A DNA stretch of 64,000 nucleotides from the NCBI RefSeq assembly GCF_001507645.1, contig NZ_CP013909.1, positions 868,001 through 932,000 on the forward strand, read 5' to 3'. A program made the position numbers and the translations under genes. Shown here piece by piece: positions 42,930 to 55,092 of the stretch. The stretch comes from Hymenobacter sedentarius (lineage in GTDB: Bacteria; Bacteroidota; Bacteroidia; Cytophagales; Hymenobacteraceae). Numbering within the stretch: the stretch's first letter is position 1; each line of letters begins with the position of its first letter. The notes under the pieces are model-generated. The model was not told where the DNA came from and did no database searches. It worked only from the letters and a program-made list of their open reading frames with translations.

Positions 42930-45494
42930 TTACTCGCTCACAAACACCCGCTTCACCCGCTCGCTCACGTTGGTGAGCAGCTCGTAGGCAATGGTGCCGA
43001 TGCGGGCGGCCAACTCCGGCAGCGGCAGCCCCTCGCCAAAGACCAGGGCCACGTCGCCGGCGCGGGCCTGCGGAATGTGGGTCACGTCGACCATGCACAT
43101 ATCCATGCATACCGAGCCCACCAGCGGCGCCCGCTGCCCGTGGATGAGCACCGTGCCCGCGCCGTTGCCGAAGCGGCGGTCGTAGCCGTCGGCGTAGCCG
43201 ATGGCCAGCGTGGCAATGCGGCGCTCGGCCTCCGTGGCCGCGCCCCGGCGGCCGTAGCCCACGGTGTGGCCGCCGGGCAGGGTTTTGATTTGGGAAATGG
43301 TGGTGCGCAGCTGGCTCACCGGGCGCAGGGCCGCGGCGTCGCGGCCGCTGGCATCTACGCCGTAGAGGCCGATGCCGAGGCGCACCATGTCGAAGTGGGC
43401 TTCGGGGAAGCGCAGGATGCCGGCCGAGTTCAGGGCGTGCTTGAGCACGGCGTGGCCCAGCGCGGCTTCCAGCACGGCGGCCATGCGCCGGAAAGCGGCC
43501 AGCTGCGTGCGGGTGAAGTCGTCGTGCTCGGCTTCGTCGGCGGCGGCAAGGTGGGTCATGAGGCTGGCCACGGGCAGGCGGGCCGGGTGCTGCTGCAGCA
43601 AGGCGGCCAGCGCGGGCAGGTCGGCTTCGTCGAAGCCCAGGCGGCGCATGCCGGTATCCAGCTTGAGGTGGATGGGCGGGGGAGCGACGGAGTGGCTGAG
43701 TGGCTGAGCGGCTGAGGGCTGCGCTTCCGCCGGGAAAGCGGCCAGGTACTCATTCAGCATGTCGAAGGAAAAGATTTCGGGCTCCAGGCGGTAGTGCTGC
43801 AGCGTGCTGAACGAGTCCGGTGCCGGGTTCATCACCATAATGGGCAGGCTGATGCCGGCTTCGCGCAGGGCCACGCCTTCGTCGGCGTAGGCCACGGCGA
43901 GGTAGTCGGCCCGCTGAAATTCGAGCAGGCTGGCCACTTCGTAGGAGCCAGCGCCGTAGGCAAAGGCCTTCACCATCACCATGAGCTTGGTGCCGGGCTG
44001 CAGCCGGCGGCGGTAGTGCTGCAGGTTGTGGCTGAGCGCGTCGAGGTTGACTTCCAGCACGGTGCCGTGCTGCTGGGCCTGCAGGGCGGCCACAATGCGC
44101 TCGAACCCAAAGCGCCGGGCGCCCTTTACCAGGATAACTTCGCGGGCAAAGGCATTGGGGTCGAGCGAGGCCAGGAAGGCTTCGGTATCGGGGTAGAAGT
44201 CAGCGGTTAGCGGCGGGTGGCCTGCGGGCGGCGCCAGGGTAAAGAAGTGGCGGTACCGATTGATTTCGGGGCCAATGCCGACGAGGCGCGTTACGCCGGC
44301 CGGGGGCAGCAGGGCCGCCACACGGGCATACAGCTCCTCTCCGCTCAGGCCCGATTCGAGCACGTCGCTCAAAATCAGGGTGCGGCGACCGGGGCGCGAC
44401 TGCCGGCTCAGCGCGTTCAGGGCCAGGGCCAGGCCGGCGAGGTCGTTGTTATAGGTGTCGTCGAGCAGGTAGGAGTCGTGGCGCCCCAGCTTCATCTCCA
44501 GGCGCATGGCCACGGGGTGCAGCCGGGCGAGGCGGCGCTGAATTTCGGCCGGCTCAACCTGCCGGTGCAGCAGCACGGCCAGGCAGTGCAGGGCGTTTTC
44601 GATAGACGGCTCGTCGGAGAAAGGCAGCGTAAACGCGGCTTCCAGCCTCACGCGGGCGTACCGGGCATGCAGGCTGGTGATGCCGCTGGTGCTATTGGGG
44701 TCGAGCGCGAAGTAGAGGTCGGCGGGCTGTCCGGCGTGGCGCGTCCAGCTCAAGCCCGGGATGTTTCGTTGGGCCACGGCAGCGCGCACCAGCGGCTGGT
44801 CGTAGCAGTAAAACAGCCGCCGAAACTGGGGGCCCTGGAATAGCTGCAGCTTCTCGGCCAACTTATGCTGGCTGGAGGCAAAGCCGGCATCGTGGGCCGT
44901 GCCCAGGTTGGTAAAAATCCCTTCGGTGGGCTGAATGATGGCGGCCAAGCGCGCCATCTCCCCTACTTCCGAAATGCCGGCCTCGAAAATGCCCAGCGTG
45001 TGGCGTTCGGGATTCAGTTCCCACGCGCTCAGCGGCACGCCCACCTGCGAGTTGTAGGAGCGTGGCGAGCGGCAGATGTCCTCGTCGGGGCTCAGGAGTT
45101 GAGCCAGCCACTCCTTCACAATGGTCTTGCCGTTGGAGCCGGTGATGGCTAGCACGGGGCCACTGAATTCGGCGCGGTGGGCAGCGGCCAGAGCCTGCAA
45201 GGCTGCGAGCGGGCTTTTCACGGCAATAATGCCGGCGCCGGGATACGCGCTGAGGCTGCCGGGCAGTTCGGCCGTTTCTTCTACTACAAACAGCCGCACC
45301 CCCTGGTCGTAGAGCTCGGGCAAGTAGCGGTGGCCATTGTGGCTGGGGCCGCGCAGAGCAAAAAATAAGGCCCCGGCGGGCAACCCCACCCGGCGGCTGT
45401 CGAGCACCAGGTGGCGCACCTCGACGGCGGGGTCGGCGGGGGACTGGAGCAGGTGGCCGGCTATCAGGGCCGGGAGAGCAGAAAAGACGAACAC
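42930..45494 (-). CDS. Bifunctional MurF / alanine racemase
   Basis: Fusion of UDP-MurNAc-tripeptide:D-Ala-D-Ala ligase (MurF) with alanine racemase (Alr), so one protein makes D-Ala and helps add D-Ala-D-Ala to the peptidoglycan precursor. A GTG at 45494 gives 854 residues; the frame is open a further 43 codons with a non-family sequence. MurF: LVLDSRRVGLPAGALFFAL, the ATP site AITGSNGKTIVKEWL and EAGISEVGEMARL. Alr (from about residue 480): VLEVNLDALSHNLQHYRRRL, PLP Lys in MVKAFAYGAGSYEVA, and the catalytic Tyr in RLGIGLYGVDASG. This fusion is usual in Bacteroidota. GACCTTTG, one base off a -7 box, lies 5 bp before the GTG. Confidence 0.94.
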   Translation of the reverse strand: MFVFSALPALIAGHLLQSPADPAVEVRHLVLDSRRVGLPAGALFFALRGPSHNGHRYLPELYDQGVRLFVVEETAELPGSLSAYPGAGIIAVKSPLAALQALAAAHRAEFSGPVLAITGSNGKTIVKEWLAQLLSPDEDICRSPRSYNSQVGVPLSAWELNPERHTLGIFEAGISEVGEMARLAAIIQPTEGIFTNLGTAHDAGFASSQHKLAEKLQLFQGPQFRRLFYCYDQPLVRAAVAQRNIPGLSWTRHAGQPADLYFALDPNSTSGITSLHARYARVRLEAAFTLPFSDEPSIENALHCLAVLLHRQVEPAEIQRRLARLHPVAMRLEMKLGRHDSYLLDDTYNNDLAGLALALNALSRQSRPGRRTLILSDVLESGLSGEELYARVAALLPPAGVTRLVGIGPEINRYRHFFTLAPPAGHPPLTADFYPDTEAFLASLDPNAFAREVILVKGARRFGFERIVAALQAQQHGTVLEVNLDALSHNLQHYRRRLQPGTKLMVMVKAFAYGAGSYEVASLLEFQRADYLAVAYADEGVALREAGISLPIMVMNPAPDSFSTLQHYRLEPEIFSFDMLNEYLAAFPAEAQPSAAQPLSHSVAPPPIHLKLDTGMRRLGFDEADLPALAALLQQHPARLPVASLMTHLAAADEAEHDDFTRTQLAAFRRMAAVLEAALGHAVLKHALNSAGILRFPEAHFDMVRLGIGLYGVDASGRDAAALRPVSQLRTTISQIKTLPGGHTVGYGRRGAATEAERRIATLAIGYADGYDRRFGNGAGTVLIHGQRAPLVGSVCMDMCMVDVTHIPQARAGDVALVFGEGLPLPELAARIGTIAYELLTNVSERVKRVFVSE

Positions 45495-45789
45495 GTCGCA
45501 AAGGTCGGCGGCGGCTCCGGAAATGAGGTGCTTGAGGCGTGGGCGTCTGGAACCCTTGCACGCTTGGGCTCTGGGCGCTTTCGGAGTTGCATTCCGAAAG
45601 AGCCAGCGAGGAACAGCCAGCAAGGCGGCGCCGGCGTTGCTGGTTACGCAGCGGTGGCGTTTTGCTTGTGTCTTTGCGCAGCCCCATTTTCACCCAAAAT
45701 TCAAAGGCAAAATAACTCATCTTTAGCTAGTTTGATGAATATTGTGTAAATAGGATTTACTTTCTGCTCACACTCTGTTTCCTTTTCCT

Positions 45790-47250
45790 ATGAGACGTTT
45801 TAAGGTATTGAGCCGGGGCCTGCTGTGGGCGCCGGTGGCGGCGCTGGCCCTGGGGGCCTGCAGCCACAAAGCCACCTCCGTGGTAACGGCGCCCGCGGCG
45901 CCCGCCACCACAGCCCCGGCCGTGGCCGCGGCGGCCCCAAAACCTGCGCCGGCGGGCCCAGCTTTCCAGATTCCGGTTGAGTACTACACCTTGCCCAACG
46001 GGCTGCGGGTGGTGCTATCGTCCGACCATACGGCGCCCACGGCCACGGTGGCGGCGTACTACGCGGTGGGCTTCCGCACCGAGCCGCGCAACCGCACGGG
46101 CTTTGCGCACTTGTTTGAGCACCTGATGTTTCAGGGCTCGCAGAACCTGGGCAAGAACGAATTTATTGGGCTGATTCAGAAGAACGGCGGGGCGCTGAAT
46201 GGCTCCACGCGCTTCGACTTCACCAACTACTACGAGGTGGTGCCGGCCCACAAGCTCGAAACCATTCTGTGGGCCGAAGCCGACCGGATGCGGGGCCTGG
46301 CCATCACCAAAACCAACCTGACCAACCAGCAGGGCGTGGTGAAAAGCGAGGTGCGCGTGAACGTGCTCAACCAACCCTACGGCGGCTTCCCGTGGCTGCT
46401 GATGCCCCAAAAGGCCAACAAAAACTGGAACAACGCCCACAACTTCTACGGCGACCTGAAAGACCTCGACGCGGCCACGCTGGAAGACACAAAGGATTTC
46501 TTCAAGACCTACTACGCCCCCAACAACGCCGTGCTGGCGGTGGTGGGCGACTTCGAGCCTGCCGAGGCCAAGGCCTGGGTGCAGAAGTACTACGGCAACA
46601 TCCCCAGCGCCCAGCAGCCACCCAAGCCCGACCTGACGGAGCCGCGCCAGGAGCAGGAGCAGCGCTTCGTGCAGGACGACAAGCTGGCCACCAAGCCCGC
46701 GCTGGCCTTCGCCTACCACATGCCCGAGCGCAACACCCCCGAGTACTATGCCCTGGTGATGCTCGACCAGATTCTGCTGCAAGGCAAAGACAGCCGCCTC
46801 TACCAGGCCCTGGTGCAGAAGCGCGGCTACACCGACGACGTGAGCGGCGGCATCAACTCGGACCTGGGCAACCAGTTCAGCTACAACGGCCCCATGCTGT
46901 GGATGGGCAGCTTGGTGTATGACCCCACCGTGCAGGCCGATTCTGTGGTGGGGGTGCTCGACCAGGAAATCAACCGCCTGGCCCGCACCGGCATCGACCA
47001 GGCCACGATGGATTTGGCTTTGGTAAAAATCCGCTCGTCGTTCTACGACCAGGTGAGCGGGTCCGACAACTTCGGCCGGGCCGATTTGCTAGCTTCGTTT
47101 GCCTTGTTCGACAACGACCCTTCGCGCATCAACCGCCTCGAGAGCGAGTTCCGCCGGGTGACGCCCGAGCTGATGAAGAAGACCCTCAGCGAATACCTGC
47201 GGCCCACCAACCGCACCATCATCACCGTCAACCCCCTGGCCAAGAGTTAG
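45790..47250 (+). CDS. M16 family zinc metallopeptidase (active subunit)
   Basis: 486 residues. Probable lipoprotein: the N-terminus MRRFKVLSRGLLWAPVAALALGAC has a Cys after GA, then an Ala/Pro linker to about residue 60. The M16 domain begins FQIPVEYYTLPNGLRVVLSSDH. The inverted zinc motif HxxEH is present as HLFEH in GFAHLFEHLMFQGSQ, with the distal Glu in VVKSEVRVN. One N-terminal and one C-terminal M16 half make a PqqL/MPP-like protein. It pairs with the next gene, 18 bp downstream, which lacks the zinc site. Periplasmic peptide degradation is likely. Confidence 0.93.
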   Translation: MRRFKVLSRGLLWAPVAALALGACSHKATSVVTAPAAPATTAPAVAAAAPKPAPAGPAFQIPVEYYTLPNGLRVVLSSDHTAPTATVAAYYAVGFRTEPRNRTGFAHLFEHLMFQGSQNLGKNEFIGLIQKNGGALNGSTRFDFTNYYEVVPAHKLETILWAEADRMRGLAITKTNLTNQQGVVKSEVRVNVLNQPYGGFPWLLMPQKANKNWNNAHNFYGDLKDLDAATLEDTKDFFKTYYAPNNAVLAVVGDFEPAEAKAWVQKYYGNIPSAQQPPKPDLTEPRQEQEQRFVQDDKLATKPALAFAYHMPERNTPEYYALVMLDQILLQGKDSRLYQALVQKRGYTDDVSGGINSDLGNQFSYNGPMLWMGSLVYDPTVQADSVVGVLDQEINRLARTGIDQATMDLALVKIRSSFYDQVSGSDNFGRADLLASFALFDNDPSRINRLESEFRRVTPELMKKTLSEYLRPTNRTIITVNPLAKS

Positions 47251-47267
47251 CCTTCCCTCCCCTCGCC

Positions 47268-48770
47268 ATGAACAAGCTATTTATTGGGCTGCTCAGCGCC
47301 GCCCTTGTGGCCACGGCTGCCCCCGGAGCCCAGGCCCAGCAGGCCCCCGCCAAAGCCAAGGCCAAAACCACCGCCAAGCCGGCCACCAGCCGCTCGGCCG
47401 GCGTCGCCAAAGCCGTGGCAGCCGCCAAATCTCCGGCCACGCCCAAGCAGGCCCCACCCCCGGGCGGCAAACCCCGCGACTTTACCCTGCCCGCCAAAGA
47501 AGAATTCACCCTAGATAATGGACTGAAGGCCAGAATTGTGCCGTACGGGCAGGTGCCCAAGGTGACGATGATGGTGGCCATTCAGGCCGGCAACGTGCAC
47601 GAGGCCGATGATGAAGTAGCCGTAGCCGACCTGCTGGGCAAGCTGCTACAGGAAGGCACGGCCACGATGTCGGCCACGCAGCTGGCTGAGCGGGTGGCCC
47701 GCATGGGCGGCACGCTCAACATTTCGGTGGGCGCCGACCAAACCAGCCTGTGGGCGTCGTGCCTCTCGGAATACGCCCCGGAGATGGCCGCGCTGCTGGC
47801 CGAAGTGGTGCAACGCCCGGCCCTGCCGGCCTCGGAAGTGCCGCGCCTGAAAACCGACCTGAAGCGCCAGATGGCCCTGGCCCGCGCCCAGCCCGGCGTG
47901 CAGGCCCGCCAGAAATTCACAGCCGCCATCTACGGCAGCCACCCCTACGGCCGGCCCCTGCCCACCGACGCTCAGCTCGATGCCCTGACCCTGGAACGGG
48001 CGCAGAATTTCTACAAGACGCAGTACGGTGCCCAGCGCTCCAGCCTGTACGTGGCCGGCCGGTTTGAGGCGCCCGGGCTGCGCCAGGCCATCACGGCCGC
48101 CTGGGCCAGTTTTCCGCAGGGCCCCGCGCCGCACATCGACATCGTGAAGCCGCTGGCCAAGGCCGACCTGCTGACCCAGGACCGGCCCAACGCGCCGCAG
48201 TCGACCATCGTGGTGGGCTTGCCGGTTATCGACCCCACCAACCCTGATTACATCCGGTTGCGGGTGATGAACTCGCTGCTCGGCGGCTCGTTTGGCTCGC
48301 GCATCACGCGCAACATTCGGGAAGACAAGGGCTACACGTACTCGCCCTACAGCTTCATCGAAACCCACTACCGCACCGGCAACTGGAGCCAGAACGCCGA
48401 CGTGACCACCGCCGACACCTACAATTCGCTGCATGAAATCATGAACGAAATCGAGCGGCTGCAAAAGACCCCGCCCTCGACCGATGAGCTCAAGGGCATT
48501 CAAAACTACGAGGGCGGCATGTTTGTGCTGCGCAACTCCAACCCCGGCGGCATCATCGGCCAGCTCAACACGCTGGACCTGCACGGCCTGCCCGAGACCT
48601 ACCTCACCGAGCAAGTCAAGAACATCAACGCCGTGACGCCCCAGCAAGTGAGCGAAATCGCCCGCAAGTACATCCGCCCCGAAGCCATGACCGTGGTGGT
48701 AGTGGGCGACAAAAAGGTGATTGAGCCGCAGCTCAAGAAGTTTCAGGCCGAGCGCAAGAAGCCGATGTAA
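47268..48770 (+). CDS. M16 family peptidase-like protein without a zinc site
   Basis: 500 residues. Signal peptide MNKLFIGLLSAALVATAAPGAQA, an Ala/Lys/Pro linker to about residue 75, then an M16 fold (EEFTLDNGLKARIVPYG). The zinc motif HxxEH is absent where expected: the region reads VADLLGKLLQEGT. The C-terminal half keeps the substrate-binding Arg/Tyr feature (RNIREDKGYTYSPYSF). In two-component M16 enzymes such as MPP and bacterial pairs, one subunit is catalytic and the other binds substrate; this fits that partner role with the preceding gene. A long terminator follows. Confidence 0.92.
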   Translation: MNKLFIGLLSAALVATAAPGAQAQQAPAKAKAKTTAKPATSRSAGVAKAVAAAKSPATPKQAPPPGGKPRDFTLPAKEEFTLDNGLKARIVPYGQVPKVTMMVAIQAGNVHEADDEVAVADLLGKLLQEGTATMSATQLAERVARMGGTLNISVGADQTSLWASCLSEYAPEMAALLAEVVQRPALPASEVPRLKTDLKRQMALARAQPGVQARQKFTAAIYGSHPYGRPLPTDAQLDALTLERAQNFYKTQYGAQRSSLYVAGRFEAPGLRQAITAAWASFPQGPAPHIDIVKPLAKADLLTQDRPNAPQSTIVVGLPVIDPTNPDYIRLRVMNSLLGGSFGSRITRNIREDKGYTYSPYSFIETHYRTGNWSQNADVTTADTYNSLHEIMNEIERLQKTPPSTDELKGIQNYEGGMFVLRNSNPGGIIGQLNTLDLHGLPETYLTEQVKNINAVTPQQVSEIARKYIRPEAMTVVVVGDKKVIEPQLKKFQAERKKPM

Positions 48771-48832
48771 CGAGGCGCCTCCCGGACTCCGCACCGAAAA
48801 GGAGATGGAGGGCCACGGAGGTTTTGTTCAAT

Positions 48833-48884
48833 AGCACCATTAAAAAGCCCCTTGCTTAATAGCAAGGGGCTTTTTAATGGTGCT
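48833..48884 (+). terminator. Terminator with 24-bp perfect arms after the M16 pair
   Basis: Arms 48833-48856 and 48861-48884 match perfectly over 24 bp, loop TAAT. The GC core is GCCCCTTGCT, with A5/T5 around it and a further complementary outer stem (AGCACCATT). Confidence 0.9.
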
Positions 48885-48892
48885 TTCTCATT

Positions 48893-48994
48893 AGGCTGGC
48901 CCACGACATCATTGCCAAGGGCCACCACGGCACCCTGGCCCTGGAAACCCGGGAAGGCGAGTTCACCGAATTCACGGTCCGAATACCCGCCTAA
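48893..48994 (+). pseudogene. C-terminal remnant of a sensor histidine kinase
   Basis: A 33-codon open stretch ends in TAA at 48992-48994 and reads RLAHDIIAKGHHGTLALETR, then EGEFTEFTVRIPA. This is the last part of a HATPase_c domain: the G3-like helix with AHDIIxKGHxG, then the E-G-x-x-T-x-F-x-V-x-IP strand that ends histidine kinases. No start codon and no kinase core precede it; the terminator of the M16 pair lies 9 bp upstream. It must be the 3' scar of a deleted gene. Confidence 0.75.
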
Positions 48995-49024
48995 CTTTAC
49001 GGCCCGCCGCCAGTTCTTCTCCGC

Positions 49025-50464
49025 ATGAAATTCCTTCGCCTTCTCTTCGGCCTGAGCGTGGCCGCGCTGCTCACCGACTGCGCCCGCCGGCCCACCAAGC
49101 TGGAGATATACGACGTGGTCATCAACCACGTGACCGTGGTGGACGTGGTGACGGGCCAGCTCAAGCCCAACCAGGTCGTGACCGTGTCGAAGGGCAAGAT
49201 TGTGGGCGTAGACCCCGCCGACAAGGACAGCTACGCGGCCAAGCAGTACGTGAACGGCAACGGCCGCTTCCTCATCCCCGGCCTGTGGGACATGCACGTG
49301 CACTTCCGGGGCGGCGACAGCCTCATTGCGGCCAACCAAAAGAGCCTGACCCTTTTCCTGGCCCACGGCATCACCACGGTGCGCGACGCCGGCGGCGACC
49401 TCACGCCGAGCGTGATGCAATGGCGCCAGGAAATGGAGGCGGGCAAATTGGCCGGGCCGCACATCTTCACCTCGGGCCCCAAGATAGATGGGCCCAAGGC
49501 GTACTGGCCCGGCTCGCTGGAAGTGGAAACGCCCGCCCAAATCCGCAAAGCCCTCGACTCGCTCCAGCGGCTGCACGTGGACTACGTGAAGATTTACGAC
49601 AGCACCATTTCCGGCGAGGCCTACCTGAACACCATTTCGCAGGCCCAGAAGCGGGGTATGAAGACCACCGGCCACATGCCCTACTCCGTGACGCTGGGCG
49701 AGGCCGTGAAGCGCGGGCTCGATGCCACCGAGCACCTCTACTACGTCTTCAAGGCCTGCTCCGGCAAAGAAGATAGCCTGACCGCGCTGGTGCGCAACAG
49801 CCTGAAGACGCCCAAGCCTCTGGGGCTGTTTGCCGTGCTGCCTGCCGTGTACGATACGTACAGCCCGGCCGCCGCCGAGCGCATCTTCAAGCTCATGGCC
49901 AAGTACCACACGGCCGCGGTGCCCACGCTCCACATCAGCAAGACCCTGAGCGAGCTGCCCGAAAACGACCACTCCCAGGACACCCTGCGGGCCTATATCG
50001 ACCCCAAAATCCAGGCCACCTATACCCGGCGGCTGGCCAGCGCCCGCCAGCAGTCGGCCGCCGCCCAGGCGTTTAGCAAGAAGCTGGAAGCCAAATTCTT
50101 CAGCCTCGTGCCGCTGATGCAGGCGGCCGGCGTGCCCATCCTGGCCGGCTCCGACAGCGGGCCGTTCAACTCCTTTATCTACCCCGGCGCCTCCCTGCAA
50201 GACGAGCTGATACTGCTGGTGCAGGCGGGCCTCACGCCGGCCCAGGCCCTGCAGGCGGCCACCATCAACGGCGCCAAGTTCATGGGCGTGGCCGACCGCA
50301 CTGGCACCATCGCCCCGGGCAAGGACGCCGACTTGCTCCTGCTGACCGCCAACCCGCTGGAAAACATTGCCAACGTGAAAAGAATCGACGCCGTGGTTTC
50401 GCGTGGCAAGGCTTACCCGGCGGCGGCCTTGAGCAACATGCTGCGCGCTATTCGGAACCGGTAG
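49025..50464 (+). CDS. Amidohydrolase-superfamily lipoprotein
   Basis: 479 residues. The signal MKFLRLLFGLSVAALLTDC ends in a weak lipobox (LTDC), so it is probably lipid-anchored in the periplasm. Metal ligands of the TIM-barrel amidohydrolases are visible: HVH in WDMHVHFRGG, a candidate carboxylated Lys in DYVKIYDS, His in TTGHMPYS and in ATEHLYYV, and Asp in LAGSDSGPF. The C-terminal composite domain closes with GTIAPGKDADLLLLTANPLENI. It resembles imidazolonepropionase/Xaa-Arg dipeptidase-like secreted members; substrate unknown. No partner gene nearby. Confidence 0.88.
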   Translation: MKFLRLLFGLSVAALLTDCARRPTKLEIYDVVINHVTVVDVVTGQLKPNQVVTVSKGKIVGVDPADKDSYAAKQYVNGNGRFLIPGLWDMHVHFRGGDSLIAANQKSLTLFLAHGITTVRDAGGDLTPSVMQWRQEMEAGKLAGPHIFTSGPKIDGPKAYWPGSLEVETPAQIRKALDSLQRLHVDYVKIYDSTISGEAYLNTISQAQKRGMKTTGHMPYSVTLGEAVKRGLDATEHLYYVFKACSGKEDSLTALVRNSLKTPKPLGLFAVLPAVYDTYSPAAAERIFKLMAKYHTAAVPTLHISKTLSELPENDHSQDTLRAYIDPKIQATYTRRLASARQQSAAAQAFSKKLEAKFFSLVPLMQAAGVPILAGSDSGPFNSFIYPGASLQDELILLVQAGLTPAQALQAATINGAKFMGVADRTGTIAPGKDADLLLLTANPLENIANVKRIDAVVSRGKAYPAAALSNMLRAIRNR

Positions 50465-50717
50465 CGCGGCAGGGTAGCTAGATGGGGTGTTCCCGACCAG
50501 TATACTTAATCATAAGATAGAACTTTTCTTAGGGGTTATAAGGCGTACCTTGCATGTAAATCAGCCAGCTAAGAAGCCAAAGGCGCTGATTTATTTTGCA
50601 TTTAAATAAGTTGCGCCGGTCTTTTTCAGATAGGCCACATTCTTTACGATGGGGCGACCGACCCAGGCACGCCTACTAACCACTTGAACCATTGCCGGTT
50701 ACATCGGCGCCAATCCC

Positions 50718-53804
<3,087 letters not shown>

Positions 53805-53857
53805 TCGAGGACCGTTTTCATGAACGAGAGGACAAACCAACTTATTCTTGTTTGTAA

Positions 53858-54463
53858 ATGGGGTTATTAATCTGCACAAACAGCCCTTTTCCCTGCCATG
53901 CCACAGCGGCACACCATCCTGAACAAAGCAGCCCATGTTGCGCATGCGCGCTGCCACGTAGGAGGCCACCATTTTTATATAGGCCCAACTCGCTGAAAGT
54001 CCTTATCGCCGCGCTCTTCCTGCTTTCTTTCACCGGGTGCGGGGGGGCAGGTTATTTGGATAGCGTTCCGGGCGTGAGCAACTCAGTTGCTGAATCCAAA
54101 CGAAGAAACGTGTTTATACAGGAGCTGACGCTACAGCGCAACTTTACAAACCCCACCGTACAGGTTGAATCGGCGTGGCTGGAGAAAAGATGGACGTACA
54201 CCGGATACAGTCATGCCAACACTGCCATCATTTCACACCACGATAATTACGTTTCGCTCATTGTTATCCTGTCGCGAAATCTAGGAGATAGTACCCTCAT
54301 AAATACGTCTACTAACAAAATTGCGGACGCGCATACGCAAAAGGTTGTCTGGTTCATCACCCCTCGGCCATCGACGGAAACACTGACGTTTAAGATGGTC
54401 CACCAGGACCTTGTCCTGCCAAACAATAGCTGCACGTTTCTACTGCCATCGGCTGAAGAATAG
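53858..54463 (+). CDS. Small lipoprotein of unknown function
   Basis: Open frame of 201 codons from an ATG at 53858. The first 45 residues are low-quality (many Cys/Pro/His). A lipoprotein signal, SLKVLIAALFLLSFTGC, begins only at about residue 45, where a CTG at 53993 is the nearest candidate start. The mature part is about 140 residues, predicted mostly beta: FIQELTLQRNFTNPTVQVES, NYVSLIVILSRNLGDS, KVVWFITPRPSTETL. I do not recognise the family. Lower GC than its neighbours suggests a foreign or fast-evolving gene. Confidence 0.5.
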   Translation: MGLLICTNSPFPCHATAAHHPEQSSPCCACALPRRRPPFLYRPNSLKVLIAALFLLSFTGCGGAGYLDSVPGVSNSVAESKRRNVFIQELTLQRNFTNPTVQVESAWLEKRWTYTGYSHANTAIISHHDNYVSLIVILSRNLGDSTLINTSTNKIADAHTQKVVWFITPRPSTETLTFKMVHQDLVLPNNSCTFLLPSAEE

Positions 54464-54521
54464 CACAAAAGTCCCTCGTTTTCCCGAACTGCTGGCTCCT
54501 ACTCAATAATTGAGCTACTGA

Positions 54522-54866
54522 AGTGACTTCCAGCCCAGATTGAGTTCTGAAAACTGGTTCACCAAATCAAAGCTGCAGCGCTTCCAAAGCCTTAGCGCCA
54601 CGGTGCTGGCGCCGGTGCGGGTGGCCGCCAGCTGGCAGATGAGCAACCATGCCACGGTGGCCTACCAGCGCTTTGAGCGGCCCGTCAATGGCCTGGCGCT
54701 GCGCAACCTGCAGCTGCAGTCGACCCAAACCGTGCAGATGCCCCGCGAGCTGCGCCTGACACTGCACCTGACGCTGCGCTACCGCTTCCAGCACGGGCAG
54801 CAGGCAGCGGCTTGCTCCCGCAGTAGCTACGAACTGGAGGAACTGCGCCGCACCGGCCAACAGTAG
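54522..54866 (+). pseudogene. Fragment of an outer-membrane beta-barrel receptor family protein
   Basis: An open stretch of 114 codons ends in TAG at 54864-54866, with a stop (54519-54521) immediately before it. The middle reads like a few strands of the outer-membrane beta-barrel family (OMP_b-brl_3 type): SLSATVLAPVRVAASWQMSN, then HATVAYQRF, QSTQTVQMPRELRLTLHL. This spacing (aromatic, AP-type, W, NN, Y, then T-F-x-LP-x-x) is seen near the end of large TonB-dependent proteins. There is no signal peptide, plug or full barrel, so it is probably a scar. It could also be a small protein of unknown kind. Assignment by eye only. Confidence 0.5.
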
Positions 54867-54886
54867 CCCAGCATCGGTGAACTATC

Positions 54887-54924
54887 GTCAGCCGCTCTTC
54901 GCCAACCAGCGGGGAGCGGCTGAC
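54887..54924. repeat. Small hairpin after the barrel fragment
   Basis: 11-bp perfect inverted repeat GTCAGCCGCTC (54887-54897) and its complement (54914-54924) with a 16-nt loop. No T-run follows, so it is not a standard terminator. Confidence 0.5.
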
Positions 54925-55092
54925 TGCCTTCGCGCATTGCCTGCACCTGGCAATAGACCCACTGGGATGAAGGCGGAATTGCGGGCAGCCACGGGCTTGC
55001 GCAGGCGCCCTATTGCTACAATGCCTTTAAGTAGCACGCTGGCTTTTAGCTAGCTATTTGAAAGCTAATGCTATTTACTGCAGAAGCGGCAG

